NCBI GenBank assembly: GCA_046046245.1
Contig: JBJOKE010000048.1
Location: 1-39,475, forward strand
From: UBA4615 sp046046245
GTDB lineage: Bacteria > Pseudomonadota > Gammaproteobacteria > Burkholderiales > Burkholderiaceae_E
DNA length: 39,475 nucleotides
Direction of reading: 5' to 3'
In this document: piece by piece, positions 22,521 through 30,782 of the stretch
Position numbering within the stretch: position 1 is the first letter of the stretch
How the letters are laid out: each line of letters begins with the position of its first letter
Made by a program: the position numbers and the translations under genes
Notes under the pieces: model-generated
Database searches by the model: none
What the model saw: only the letters and a program-made list of their open reading frames with translations
What the model was told of the DNA's origin: nothing

Positions 22521-23282
22521 TCAGGTCCCGAACATCGTGAAGAGGCGACCCAGGCCGTCGGCCAGTGGCCGCTCGAGCCACGGCAGCCCCACCACCAGCA
22601 GCACCATGCCGACGCCGATGGTGATCGGGAAGCCGATCGAGAACAGGGTCAGCTGAGGCGCCACCCGCGACATCACGCCCAGCAGCAGGTTCACGAAGAG
22701 GATGAGCGCGAGGAAGGGCAGGGCGATCAGCAGCCCCAGCGCGAACACCTCGGCGCCGAGCGCCACCGGGTCGAAGCGGCCGGCGAACTCGAAGGGCACG
22801 CGCCCGACCGGCAGCGTGGTGAAGCTGCGCAGCGTCGCCGCGATCAGCAGCAGCGGGCCGTTCAGCGCGACGAACATCAGCGTCGCCATGGTGTTCATGA
22901 AGGAGCCGACCGGGGTGCCGGTGCCGCCCTGCGGGTCGAAGAAGCCCGCGAAGGACAAGCCCATCTGCAGTCCGATCACCTCGCCGGCGAGGTCGAACGC
23001 GGCGAACACGAGGCGCGCGGCGAAGCCGATCGCCAGCCCGACGCAGACCTCCTGGGCGATCCAGCCGAGGCCGGCGAGCGACACCAGGTCGCCGCCGACG
23101 GGCAGGGCGACCGACGGCGCGATCGTGGCGGCGAGCACCAGCGACAGCCCGATCCGCGCGCGTGCGGGCACCGCGCGGATCGACAGCACCGGCGCGGCGC
23201 TGAACAGCGCGAGGATCCGGAAGAACGGCAGCAGGAAGGCCGCCATCCACGCCTGCAGCTGCGCGTCGGAGAAGGCGACCAC
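22521..23282 (-). CDS. fliR: Flagellar export gate protein FliR
   Basis: This 253-residue membrane protein has about six hydrophobic helices and the FliR signature regions VFAAFDLAGEVIGLQMGLSFAGFFDPQ and PVGSFMNTMATLMFVALNGP. FliR caps the FliP5-FliQ4-FliR1 export channel of the flagellar type III system in the inner membrane. It starts with GTG at 23282, seven bases after the fliQ stop, with GAGGCGG upstream; an overlapping ATG two bases away is out of frame. It is the last gene of the fliLMNOPQR operon. Confidence 0.95.
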   Translation of the reverse strand: MVAFSDAQLQAWMAAFLLPFFRILALFSAAPVLSIRAVPARARIGLSLVLAATIAPSVALPVGGDLVSLAGLGWIAQEVCVGLAIGFAARLVFAAFDLAGEVIGLQMGLSFAGFFDPQGGTGTPVGSFMNTMATLMFVALNGPLLLIAATLRSFTTLPVGRVPFEFAGRFDPVALGAEVFALGLLIALPFLALILFVNLLLGVMSRVAPQLTLFSIGFPITIGVGMVLLVVGLPWLERPLADGLGRLFTMFGT

Positions 23283-23289
23283 ATCCGCC

Positions 23290-23565
23290 TCAGCCGCCGG
23301 TGATCATCTGCGGAATGCCGATGATCGTCCTCTGCAGGTAGTCCACCAGCGTGGCGATCATCCACGGGCCGATCACGATCAGCGTCACCGCGACCGCGAT
23401 CAGCTTGGGCAGGAAGCTCAGCGTCTGCTCGTTCATCTGCGTGATGGCCTGGAAGAAGCTGATCACCAGGCCCACGCCGAGCGCCACCAGCAGCAGCGGC
23501 GCCGACACGATCAGCATCAGCTCGAGCGCCTGGCGCCCGACGGTGACGACGGTCTCCGGACTCAT
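23290..23565 (-). CDS. fliQ: Flagellar export gate protein FliQ
   Basis: This 91-residue protein has two hydrophobic helices (about 17-40 and 50-75) and the conserved start SPETVVTVGRQALELML, with GLVISFFQAITQMNEQTLSF between them. Its length is that of typical FliQ (about 89). Four copies wrap around the FliP/FliR core of the export gate. It sits between fliP (13-base gap) and fliR (7-base gap). Confidence 0.97.
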   Translation of the reverse strand: MSPETVVTVGRQALELMLIVSAPLLLVALGVGLVISFFQAITQMNEQTLSFLPKLIAVAVTLIVIGPWMIATLVDYLQRTIIGIPQMITGG

Positions 23566-23578
23566 CGCGCGCCGACCC

Positions 23579-24340
23579 TCATCCGAAGCTCGCCACCAGC
23601 GAGCCGACCATCAGGCTCCAGCCGTCGGCGAGCACGAACAGCATCAGCTTGAACGGCAGCGCGACCAGCACCGGCGAGAGCATCATCATCCCCATCGACA
23701 TCAGCACCGACGCGACGATCATGTCGACGATCAGGAAGGGCACGAAGACCAGGAAGCCGATCTGGAACGCGGTCTTCAGCTCGCTGGTGACGAACGACGG
23801 GATCAGCACCCGCATCGGCATCTTCTGCGGCGTGGTCTGCGGGTCGACCTTCGCGATCCGCGCGAACAGCGCCAGGTCCGACTCGCGCGTCTGCTTCAGC
23901 ATGAAGGCCCGCAGCGGGTCGCTGCCGCGCTCGAGCGCGACGTCGAAGCTCATCTTCGCTTCGCTGTACGGCTTGTAGGCGTCCTGGTAGATCTTGTCGA
24001 GCGTCGGACCCATCACGAACAGGGTGAGGAACAGCGACAGCCCGACGATCACCTGGTTCGGCGGCGTGGTCTGCAGGCCCATCGCCTGGCGCAGCAGCGA
24101 CAGCACGATGACGATCCGCGTGAAGCTCGTCATCAGCAGCAGCATCGCCGGCAGGAACGACAGCGCGGCGAACGCGAGCATCGTCTGCACGGGCAGCGAG
24201 TAGGTCGTGCCGCCGCCGCCGCCGGCGGGACGCGCCTCGACCGAGAAGACGTTCTGCGCGAGCGCAGGCGCGGCCGCGGCGAGCAGCGCGAGCCCGGCGC
24301 CGGCCGCGAGCGCACGACGCGATCGGATTCGGTCAGCCAT
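23579..24340 (-). CDS. fliP: Flagellar export gate protein FliP
   Basis: This 253-residue protein starts MADRIRSRRA at ATG 24340. The N-terminus is a likely signal peptide (hydrophobic to about residue 25, ending APALAQ), as is usual for FliP. The family signatures LLLMTSFTRIVIVLSLLRQA, TPPNQVIVGLSLFLTLFVM and a C-terminal ILIPSFVTSELK-type region (here VLIPSFVTSELKTAFQIG) are all present. Five FliP subunits form the export pore. The start overlaps the end of fliO by 8 bases. Longer in-frame starts upstream would add an unrelated arginine-rich leader and are unlikely. Confidence 0.97.
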   Translation of the reverse strand: MADRIRSRRALAAGAGLALLAAAAPALAQNVFSVEARPAGGGGGTTYSLPVQTMLAFAALSFLPAMLLLMTSFTRIVIVLSLLRQAMGLQTTPPNQVIVGLSLFLTLFVMGPTLDKIYQDAYKPYSEAKMSFDVALERGSDPLRAFMLKQTRESDLALFARIAKVDPQTTPQKMPMRVLIPSFVTSELKTAFQIGFLVFVPFLIVDMIVASVLMSMGMMMLSPVLVALPFKLMLFVLADGWSLMVGSLVASFG

Positions 24341-24701
24341 GGCGCTTGAGCCTGTCGAGCATCTGGGCGAAGGGATTCGGCGGGAAGCCCGCGGACGGGC
24401 CGGCCGGCGGCGTCGGACCCGCGGCCTGCGGCGGCGTCCCGCCCTCGGGGGCGGGGCCGAGCTCGGCGAGCATCGTGATCGACTGGCCGGTGACACCGAG
24501 CAGCCAGCGTCGGCCGTCGGTCTCGACGACCACGACGCGCTCGCGCGGGCCGAGGGTCAGGCCACCGGCGAGCGTCACCAGCCGCACCGTGCCGGCGGGA
24601 CCGGCCTGCAGGCGCTTGAGCGCCCACAGCGCGAGCGGGATCAGCGCGATGACGGCGACGAAGGCGCCGATCGCGGGCCAGACCGAGGGTGCGTCCTGCA
24701 T
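24333..24701 (-). CDS. fliO: Flagellar biosynthesis protein FliO
   Basis: This 122-residue protein has one N-terminal membrane helix (about 7-29), a short cytoplasmic domain (LTLGPRERVVVVETDGRRWLLGVTGQSI) typical of FliO, and a Pro/Gly-rich C-terminal tail. FliO assists assembly of the FliP ring. Position between fliN (1-base gap) and fliP (8-base overlap) matches the standard gene order. Confidence 0.9.
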   Translation of the reverse strand: MQDAPSVWPAIGAFVAVIALIPLALWALKRLQAGPAGTVRLVTLAGGLTLGPRERVVVVETDGRRWLLGVTGQSITMLAELGPAPEGGTPPQAAGPTPPAGPSAGFPPNPFAQMLDRLKRHG

Positions 24702-24702
24702 G

Positions 24703-25158
24703 TCAGGTCCGGTTCAGCCGGCGCACGCGCTCGGACGGGGTCACGATGTCGGTCAGGCGGATGCCGAACTTGTCGTTCACCACCACGACCTCGCCCTGGG
24801 CGATCAGGCAGCCGTTGACCAGCACGTCCATCGGCTCGCCGGCCAGCGCGTCGAGCTCGATCACCGAGCCCTGTGCGAGCTGCAGGATGTGCTTGATCGG
24901 GATCCGCGTGCGGCCGAGCTCCACCGTCAGCTGGACGGGGATGTCCAGGATCATGTCGATGTCCTGGCGCGCCGCGCCCCCGGCCGCGCCCGCGCCGAGC
25001 GCGGGAAACAGGTGCTCCGCGCTCTCGACGCGCTCGGCCGTCGCGAGCGCGCCGGACATGCCGCCATCGTCGTCGGGCTTCTGCTCGGCCAGCGCGGCCG
25101 CCCACTCGTCGGCGAGGGCGTCCTGGTCACCGCCGGGGGCGGGCGTGTCGGTGCTCAT
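24703..25158 (-). CDS. fliN: Flagellar motor switch protein FliN
   Basis: This 151-residue protein starts MSTDTPAP at ATG 25158, with GGAG six bases upstream. The variable N-terminus (1-75) includes an acidic segment. Residues about 80-150 are the SpoA/C-ring domain with ILDIPVQLTVELGRTRIPIK, GSVIELDALAGEPMDVLVNG and the end GIRLTDIVTPSERVRRL. FliN forms the lower C-ring with FliM, binds FliH and takes part in switching. A longer in-frame start at 25242 would run into the end of fliM and is rejected. Confidence 0.96.
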   Translation of the reverse strand: MSTDTPAPGGDQDALADEWAAALAEQKPDDDGGMSGALATAERVESAEHLFPALGAGAAGGAARQDIDMILDIPVQLTVELGRTRIPIKHILQLAQGSVIELDALAGEPMDVLVNGCLIAQGEVVVVNDKFGIRLTDIVTPSERVRRLNRT

Positions 25159-25189
25159 CGGGGGCTCCGTCGGAAGGGGGCGGTGCGCG

Positions 25190-26167
25190 TCAGGGCTGGG
25201 CCTGCTGCGGCATGCTGAGGAAATCCTGGATGCGGATCGCATAGCGGCCGTTCGACGTGCCGTAGCGGCACTCGAAGACCGGCACGCCGTCCGATTTCAC
25301 GGTGACGGTGTCCTTCAGCTCGAGCTCGATGAAGTCGCCCGGCTTGAGCGCCATCAGCTCGCCCACCGTCGCGTGCGCATGGCCCAGCTCGGCCGTCAGG
25401 TCGATCTCTGCCACCTTGATCTGCTGCGTCAGCAGGCTCACCCAGCGCTTGTCGGTCTCCATCGAGTCGCCCTGCAGCGTCGAGTAGAGGGTGTCGCGGA
25501 TCGGCTCGAGGGTGGAGTAGGGGATGCAGATGTGCAGCTCGCCACCGAGCTCGCCGATCTCCAGCGAGAAGGTGGTCGTCACGACGATCTCGCCCGGCGT
25601 CGCGATCGTCGCGAACTGCGGGTTCATCTCCGAGCGCGCGTACTCGAGGCTGAGCGGATAGATCCCGTTCCAGGCCTTTCGGTACTCGTCCAGCGTCACG
25701 TCGAGCATCCGCTGGATGATCCGCTGCTCGGTCGCCGAGAAGTCGCGGCCCTCGATCCGGTACTGCATCCGGCCGTTGCCGCCGAACAGGTTGTCGATGA
25801 CGGTGAAGACCAGCTTCGGGTCGCAGATCACCAGGCCGTTGCCGCGCAGCGGCTTGACCGCGACGATGTTGATGTTCGCGGGCACCGCGATGCCGCGCAG
25901 GAACGCGCTGTACTTCTGCACCTTGATCGGCCCGACCGAGATCTCGGGGTTGCGGCGCATGAAGTTGAAGAGGCCGATCCGCAGGTTCCGCGCGAAGCGT
26001 TCGTTGATGATCTCGAGCGTGGGCATCCGCCCGCGGACGATCCGCTCCTGCTTCGCGAGGTCGTACGGGATCGGTCCGCGGGGACCGTCGGCGGCCGCGG
26101 CGGGCGCATCGTCGACCCCCTCGAGGAGGGCGTCGACTTCATCCTGGGAGAGGAACTGCTCGGCCAT
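25190..26167 (-). CDS. fliM: Flagellar motor switch protein FliM
   Basis: This 325-residue protein carries the CheY-phosphate-binding peptide LSQDEVDALLEGV at residues 6-18. A middle domain (about 45-240) has the GGNGR-type region (DNLFGGNGR), and a C-terminal SpoA domain ends near FECRYGTSNGRYAIRIQDFL. FliM is the C-ring subunit that receives CheY-phosphate and changes rotation. Its start lies 6 bases after fliL. The N-terminal peptide is well conserved, so the chemotaxis operon next door should act directly on this motor. Confidence 0.98.
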   Translation of the reverse strand: MAEQFLSQDEVDALLEGVDDAPAAAADGPRGPIPYDLAKQERIVRGRMPTLEIINERFARNLRIGLFNFMRRNPEISVGPIKVQKYSAFLRGIAVPANINIVAVKPLRGNGLVICDPKLVFTVIDNLFGGNGRMQYRIEGRDFSATEQRIIQRMLDVTLDEYRKAWNGIYPLSLEYARSEMNPQFATIATPGEIVVTTTFSLEIGELGGELHICIPYSTLEPIRDTLYSTLQGDSMETDKRWVSLLTQQIKVAEIDLTAELGHAHATVGELMALKPGDFIELELKDTVTVKSDGVPVFECRYGTSNGRYAIRIQDFLSMPQQAQP

Positions 26168-26173
26168 GGTCGG

Positions 26174-26803
26174 TCACTGCACCAGGAAGGACGAGAAGTG
26201 CACCTGCGCCACCGGGTTCGGCGCGGGCTCGGCCTTCTTCGGCTTCGGCTTGTCCTTCTCCTTCTCCTTCTTCTTTGCCTTGTCGCCGTCCTTGGTCTTC
26301 ACCTTCGGGGGCGGGTCCTCCTCCTCCTGCTCCACCTCGGCCTCGGGGGACGGCGGTGTCCAGCCGAGCGGCTTGGCCGCGGCGAGCGCGATCTCGGCGG
26401 CGAGCGCCTCCTTGCCTTCGCGGGTGGTCAGCTGGTTGGCGAGCTTCGAGGAGACGAGCAGCAGGATCTGGTTGCGCACCGCCGGCATCTTCGCGGTCAG
26501 CTTCGCCTCGGCGTCCTTGTCCTCCATCTCGAGGACGACGCCGATCTGCGCGTAGCGCTCGGTGTCGCGGTCGGCGAGGTTGACGACGAAGTTCTCGAGC
26601 GTCGCGAAGACGCGCAGCGCGCGGCGCTTCTCCTCGGCCTTCGCGGCCGCGACCGCCTCGTCCTGCTCCGAGCGCGGCTTGAGGAAGTACCAGGCGGCGC
26701 CGCCGCCGCCAGCCAGCAGCAGCACGGCCGCCAGCGCGACGACCAGCATCTTCTTGCCCTTCTTCTTGGGCGGGGCGTCCGGAGTGTCGGCGGCGTCGCT
26801 CAT
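26174..26803 (-). CDS. fliL: Flagellar basal-body protein FliL with charged insertion
   Basis: This 209-residue protein starts MSDAADTPDA at ATG 26803, after GGAG. It has a short basic N-terminus, one membrane helix (about 19-42), and a periplasmic domain (about 62-147) with FATLENFVVNLAD, QIGVVLEME and MPAVRNQILLLVSSK. It ends with the family's final strand, VAQVHFSSFLVQ. FliL surrounds the stator and raises torque or stability. Unusually, about 50 residues (148-197), first acidic (EVEQEEED) and then Lys/Glu/Pro-rich (KAKKKEKEKDKPKPKK), separate the core from the last strand. FliL of E. coli is about 154 residues. The insertion is in frame and base composition does not change sharply. It is the first gene of the fliLMNOPQR operon. 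Confidence 0.94.
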   Translation of the reverse strand: MSDAADTPDAPPKKKGKKMLVVALAAVLLLAGGGGAAWYFLKPRSEQDEAVAAAKAEEKRRALRVFATLENFVVNLADRDTERYAQIGVVLEMEDKDAEAKLTAKMPAVRNQILLLVSSKLANQLTTREGKEALAAEIALAAAKPLGWTPPSPEAEVEQEEEDPPPKVKTKDGDKAKKKEKEKDKPKPKKAEPAPNPVAQVHFSSFLVQ

Positions 26804-26882
26804 GCGATCTCCGTCAAGGTCGGGAAGGGCTCGGCGTGGGGCACGAACCGATCTTCGCAATCCTTGAGGCCGTCGAAGCACG

Positions 26883-26910
26883 GATAAGGCGGGCGTGCAC
26901 CCGCCTCTTC
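26883..26910. promoter_or_regulatory. FlhDC-box-like inverted repeat upstream of fliL
   Basis: GATAAGGC and GCCTCTTC, which match as inverted arms at 6 of 8 positions, are separated by 12 bases that themselves pair as GGCGGG/CCCGCC. The site is 80 bases before fliL. Two sites of the same form lie in other flagellar intergenic regions. FlhDC of enterobacteria binds inverted half-sites ending AAATA(A/G)CG with a 10-12 base spacer, so this is a candidate operator. The match is only partial. Confidence 0.35.
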
Positions 26911-26996
26911 GCCGGATGCGTCCGGACGGGGGAGGCGCGAGGCCGAGCGCGACCCCGGACCGGCCGGATGCGCGTGGCGGCGCGCCCGGGCGGGCG

Positions 26997-28886
26997 TCAG
27001 GCGAACAGGTCGACGCGTCCGGCGCGCGCGCCGCGCGCGGGCGCGGCCGCCGGCGCGCCCGGCTCGCCGCCGGCCGCGAGCGTCGAGACCAGCGTCCCGC
27101 GGCCGTCGCCGCGCGGCGGCCGGCCGCGGCCGCCGTCGCCCTGCGCGGCGCGCCCGGAGCCGGCGTCGATCATCGCGCCGCCGAGCTGCAGGCCCTGCGA
27201 CGACAGCATCTCGCGCAGCCGCGGCAGCGCCTGCTCGATCGCGCCGCGGGTCTCGGCCTGGGCGGCGATCACGCTCATGGTCGCGGCATCGCCGTCGATC
27301 GACAGCTCGATGCGGATCGGGCCGAGGTCCTGAGGGTTGAGCGTCAGCTCGGCACCCTGCAGGCCCTCGCGGACCATCCAGGTCACGCGTTCGGAGAACG
27401 CGTCGGCGAAGCGCGGATCCTGGACGGGCACGGTGACCGGAAAGCTCGGCGTCGGCGCGGCGGACTCCGCGATCGGCTGGCCGACGTCCGGCAGGGCGAC
27501 CGGCGGCAGTGCTGCGGCGACCGACGGCTGGCCCGGGCTCGGTGCGGCCGAGTCCACGGCCGCCTTCAGCCGTTCGCCGAACGCGCGCCGCGCGTCGACC
27601 GGATCGGTGCCCGCGGCGGGCGCGGCCGCGCCCGCCGTCATGGTCGCATCGGCCGCGGCGCTCGCGCGGGCGCCGCCCGCCGCGGCATGGACCGTGGCGC
27701 CATGGCTGCGTCCGGCGCCCTGGGCCGCGCCGCTGCCCGGCGGCGGCGGCGACGGCGGGCCGCCGGTGGCGGCGCGCGCCGCGATTTCGAGTCCGGGCGG
27801 CAGTCCGTCGGCACGGGTGACCGCGGGCGCGCCCGCGTCGTCGGCGAGCCCCGCGCCACGTCGGCCACGGGCGGCGGCGGCCGTCCCGCCGGTGCCGTCG
27901 GCGATGGCGCCCGGTTGCGGGTCGGCGCCCGTGCGGACGTCGGCGGCGCCGGCCCGCGGCTCCGGGACGGCGACGGCCTCGCGCGGGTCGGCGGCACCGG
28001 CGGGGCCGGCGGTACCGTCCGCGCGCTCGGCAGCGCGTGTGCCCGGCCGCGTCGGGTCAGAGGCGGCTCGGGCGACGCCTTCGCCCTCGCCTGCGCTCCG
28101 GCCTTCGACGGCGCCGGCTGCGCCGCCCGCGGGCCCCGGCGCATGCCGGCCGCGGCCATGCGCGGCGTGCGGCGCGTCGGGACCGGCGGATCCGTCGGTC
28201 ACCGGCGCGTCTGCGACGGTCGCGGCGGCGTCGGCGGCGTCGGCGGTCAGCGCGGCCGCGGCCGTGGCCGCAGCGGCGGCCGCAGCCTCGGCGGTCGGCG
28301 TCACGAGGCCGTCGGGTCCTCCCGGCAGCGGATACCGGCCGGCACCGGCGGCCATGGGCCCGACGCCGCCGTCCGCCGCATCGGCGGCCGCGTCGACACC
28401 GCGGGCGCCCCGCGGCGGGAGACCGTCGATCGTGCCCTCCGGCCCGGCGGCGCGGCCGCCGGCGTTGCCTGCTGCGCGCGCGAGGCCCTCCGCGCGGGCG
28501 CGCTCGGCGGCCTGGGCCGCGACCCGGGCCCGGGCCTGCGCGAGCGCCTGGGCGCGGGCGTGTGCGGCCGTGTGGGTATGCGCCGGCGCGACCGGGGTCT
28601 CGCCGGGCCCCTCGCGGCCGTCGGCCCCGGCCGGGTCCGCGGCCGGGTCGGTGCCGGGCTCGCGCTCGGCGGGCCCGGCGTCGGCGGCCTGCTTCGCCGC
28701 CGGACGGGAGGCCTGCTGCGCGGCCGGCGCGGGACGCGGCGCGATCGCGTCGCCAGCGCCGTCGGCGGCCGACAGTACCGCAGCGAAGCTGGGCGAGCCG
28801 TTCGGCGCGCCGCCCGGCATGCCGAACGAGGCGCCGCCGGCGCGTGGCGGGGCGGAAGACGAGGGAAGGACGGCGTCGAGGGCCAT
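26997..28886 (-). CDS. fliK: Flagellar hook-length control protein FliK
   Basis: This 629-residue protein starts MALDAVLPSS at ATG 28886. It is extremely rich in Ala, Gly, Pro and Asp over residues 1 to about 480, with no clear fold, as expected for the ruler part of FliK. The C-terminal FliK domain (about 500-600) is clear: ERVTWMVREGLQGAELTLNP followed by QDLGPIRIELSIDG and ALPRLREMLSSQGLQL. It measures the hook and switches export specificity through FlhB. At 629 residues it is longer than E. coli FliK (375), mostly through the low-complexity part. fliJ ends one base upstream. The 193 bases between its stop and fliL contain only weak hairpins, so termination of the upstream operon is unclear. 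Confidence 0.9.
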   Translation of the reverse strand: MALDAVLPSSSAPPRAGGASFGMPGGAPNGSPSFAAVLSAADGAGDAIAPRPAPAAQQASRPAAKQAADAGPAEREPGTDPAADPAGADGREGPGETPVAPAHTHTAAHARAQALAQARARVAAQAAERARAEGLARAAGNAGGRAAGPEGTIDGLPPRGARGVDAAADAADGGVGPMAAGAGRYPLPGGPDGLVTPTAEAAAAAAATAAAALTADAADAAATVADAPVTDGSAGPDAPHAAHGRGRHAPGPAGGAAGAVEGRSAGEGEGVARAASDPTRPGTRAAERADGTAGPAGAADPREAVAVPEPRAGAADVRTGADPQPGAIADGTGGTAAAARGRRGAGLADDAGAPAVTRADGLPPGLEIAARAATGGPPSPPPPGSGAAQGAGRSHGATVHAAAGGARASAAADATMTAGAAAPAAGTDPVDARRAFGERLKAAVDSAAPSPGQPSVAAALPPVALPDVGQPIAESAAPTPSFPVTVPVQDPRFADAFSERVTWMVREGLQGAELTLNPQDLGPIRIELSIDGDAATMSVIAAQAETRGAIEQALPRLREMLSSQGLQLGGAMIDAGSGRAAQGDGGRGRPPRGDGRGTLVSTLAAGGEPGAPAAAPARGARAGRVDLFA

Positions 28887-28887
28887 G

Positions 28888-29340
28888 TCAGCGTTCCTTG
28901 CCCGGTCGGCGCCGGGCGGCGAGGTTCGTCGCGAATTCATCGAGTGCGCGCTGCTCGCGGCGGGCCGCCACGGCGGCCGCCTGGCGCGCGCGCCGGGTCT
29001 CGAGTGCCTGCAGCGCGGTCAGCCGGCGCTGCCGGTCCACGAGCGCGGTATCGCGCAGCTGCGCGTCGGACGCACGGTCGGCGTGCTGCCGGTACTGCTG
29101 GTGGATCGCCTGCACGAGCTTCGCGTCGAACTGCCCGGCCGACGCGAGCTGCGCGACGCCGACCGATGCGCCGTTGCGCACCGGCGCCCGGCCGAGCGAC
29201 TCCTCGCGGTAGTCGGTCAGCGTGCGCAGCGTCGCCGCCGCGGCATCGCGCTCGCGGCGGGCGGTCGCGGCCTTGGTCGCGGCCTCGTCGCGACGCTCGG
29301 TCGCGCGCTCGATCAGCAGCTTCAGCAGGCGCTCGTCCAT
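28888..29340 (-). CDS. fliJ: Flagellar export protein FliJ
   Basis: This 150-residue protein is almost wholly helical, with a high content of Arg, Ala, Glu and Gln, forming the antiparallel coiled coil expected for FliJ. Recognisable segments are DERLLKLLIERATERRDEAA at the start and LQALETRRARQAAAVAARRE near the end. FliJ inserts into the FliI hexamer and helps recycle chaperones. ATG 29340 shares one base with the fliI stop (TGATG). Identification rests on coiled-coil character, size and position. Confidence 0.88.
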   Translation of the reverse strand: MDERLLKLLIERATERRDEAATKAATARRERDAAAATLRTLTDYREESLGRAPVRNGASVGVAQLASAGQFDAKLVQAIHQQYRQHADRASDAQLRDTALVDRQRRLTALQALETRRARQAAAVAARREQRALDEFATNLAARRRPGKER

Positions 29341-30782
29341 CAGTCGGTCCCGCCGTCGAGGGCCGGGCCGATCAGCGCCTCGAGCGCGTCGCGGCTCGCC
29401 GCGAGGTCCGCGCCCGCGTGCATGTCCTGCTGCAGCAGCGCGGCGATCCGCGGCATCAGCGCGATCGCCAGATCGGTTTCCGGGTCGCTGCCCTGCACGT
29501 AGGCGCCGACCGAGATGAGGTCGCGGCTGCGGCGGTAGCGGGCCCACAGCGCCTTCAGCCGGCGGGCGAGCCTCAGCTGGCGCGCATCGACCACCTGGTG
29601 CATGACCCGCGAGATCGACTGCTCGATGTCGATCGCGGGATAGTGGCCGGACTCCGCCAGCGAGCGGTCGAGGACGAAGTGACCGTCCAGGATCGCGCGC
29701 GCGGCGTCGGCGATCGGATCCTGCTGGTCGTCGCCCTCGGTGAGCACCGTGTAGAAGGCGGTGATCGACCCGCGCCCGCGGCGCCCGTTGCCGGCCCGCT
29801 CCACGAGGTGCGGCAGCTTCGCGAACACCGACGGCGGGTAGCCCTTGGTGGCCGGCGGCTCGCCGATCGCGAGCGCCACCTCGCGGGCCGCCATCGCGTA
29901 GCGGGTCAGCGAGTCCATCAGCAGCAGCACGTTGAGGCCCCGGTCGCGGAACTGCTCGGCGATCGCGGTCGCATAGACCGCGCCCTGCATGCGCAGCACC
30001 GGCGAGCAGTCGGCGGGGGCGGCGACGACGATCGCGCGCGCCAGGCCCTCGGGACCGAGGATGTCCTCGATGAACTCCTTGACCTCGCGGCCGCGCTCGC
30101 CGATCAGGCCGACGACCGTGACGTCGGCGGCGGTGTAGCGCGCCATCATCCCGAGCAGCACGCTCTTGCCGACGCCCGAGCCGGCGAACAGGCCGAGCCG
30201 CTGGCCGCGGCCCACGGTCAGCATCCCGTTGATCGCACGCACGCCGGTGTCGAGCGGTTCGCGGACCGGCTCGCGCTCCATCGCATTGATCGGCCGGCTC
30301 ATCACCGGCGCGCGCTCGCAGTGGTCGAGCGGCCCGCGGCCGTCGAGCGGTCGGCCGAGCGGATCGACGACGCGGCCCAGCAGGCCGTCGCCGTTCGGCA
30401 GCCAGCGCGATCGGTCCTCGGCCCGCCGGCGCGGCGGCACGTGCACACCGAGGCGCGGCGGCGGCACCGGGTCGTCGACCGGCACCACGGTGGCGCCGGG
30501 GCGCAGGCCGGAGACCTCGGCGAGCGGCATCAGGAACAGCCGGTCGTCCTCGAAGCCCACGACCTCGGCTTCGACCGGTTGACCGCCCTCGGGCGCGATC
30601 AGGCAGACCGCGCCGACCGGCAGCCGCAGCCCGCTCGCCTCCATCACCAGGCCGGCGACGCGGACCAGGCGGCCGGTCACCGCCGGCGGCACCGGCCGGG
30701 CCACGCGTTCGCGCAGGTCGGTCAGCAGCGCGGCGAAATCGGCCGCGGCAGCGAGCCGGGAGGGCGCGGGCGGGGCGATCAC
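29340..30782 (-). CDS. fliI: Flagellum-specific ATPase FliI
   Basis: This 480-residue protein starts with GTG at 30782 (VIAPPAPSRL), overlapping the fliH stop as GTGA. It has the F1-type ATPase core: Walker A in GLFAGSGVGKSVLLGMM (Lys206), Walker B in LNVLLLMDSLTRYAMAAREV, and GERGREVKEFIEDILG. The type III export ATPase signature GYPPSVFAKLPHLVERAGNG is also present. FliI forms a hexamer with FliH and FliJ below the export gate and unloads substrates. The C-terminus is complete, ending LDGGTD. Confidence 0.97.
   Translation of the reverse strand: MIAPPAPSRLAAAADFAALLTDLRERVARPVPPAVTGRLVRVAGLVMEASGLRLPVGAVCLIAPEGGQPVEAEVVGFEDDRLFLMPLAEVSGLRPGATVVPVDDPVPPPRLGVHVPPRRRAEDRSRWLPNGDGLLGRVVDPLGRPLDGRGPLDHCERAPVMSRPINAMEREPVREPLDTGVRAINGMLTVGRGQRLGLFAGSGVGKSVLLGMMARYTAADVTVVGLIGERGREVKEFIEDILGPEGLARAIVVAAPADCSPVLRMQGAVYATAIAEQFRDRGLNVLLLMDSLTRYAMAAREVALAIGEPPATKGYPPSVFAKLPHLVERAGNGRRGRGSITAFYTVLTEGDDQQDPIADAARAILDGHFVLDRSLAESGHYPAIDIEQSISRVMHQVVDARQLRLARRLKALWARYRRSRDLISVGAYVQGSDPETDLAIALMPRIAALLQQDMHAGADLAASRDALEALIGPALDGGTD

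Noticed and set aside
24341..24496. An extended FliP start 52 codons upstream
   Set aside because: The extra residues are Arg/Pro-rich and cover fliO. The signal peptide begins naturally at MADRIRSRRA.
26911..26996. A terminator for the fliFGHIJK operon
   Set aside because: Only short stems (such as CCGGA-TGCG-TCCGG) are present, no stronger than chance in GC-rich DNA.
28887..28940. An extended FliK start 18 codons upstream
   Set aside because: It would overlap fliJ and add MNSRRTSPPG, which has no counterpart in FliK. ATG 28886 has AGGAA upstream and fits the 1-base gap after fliJ.
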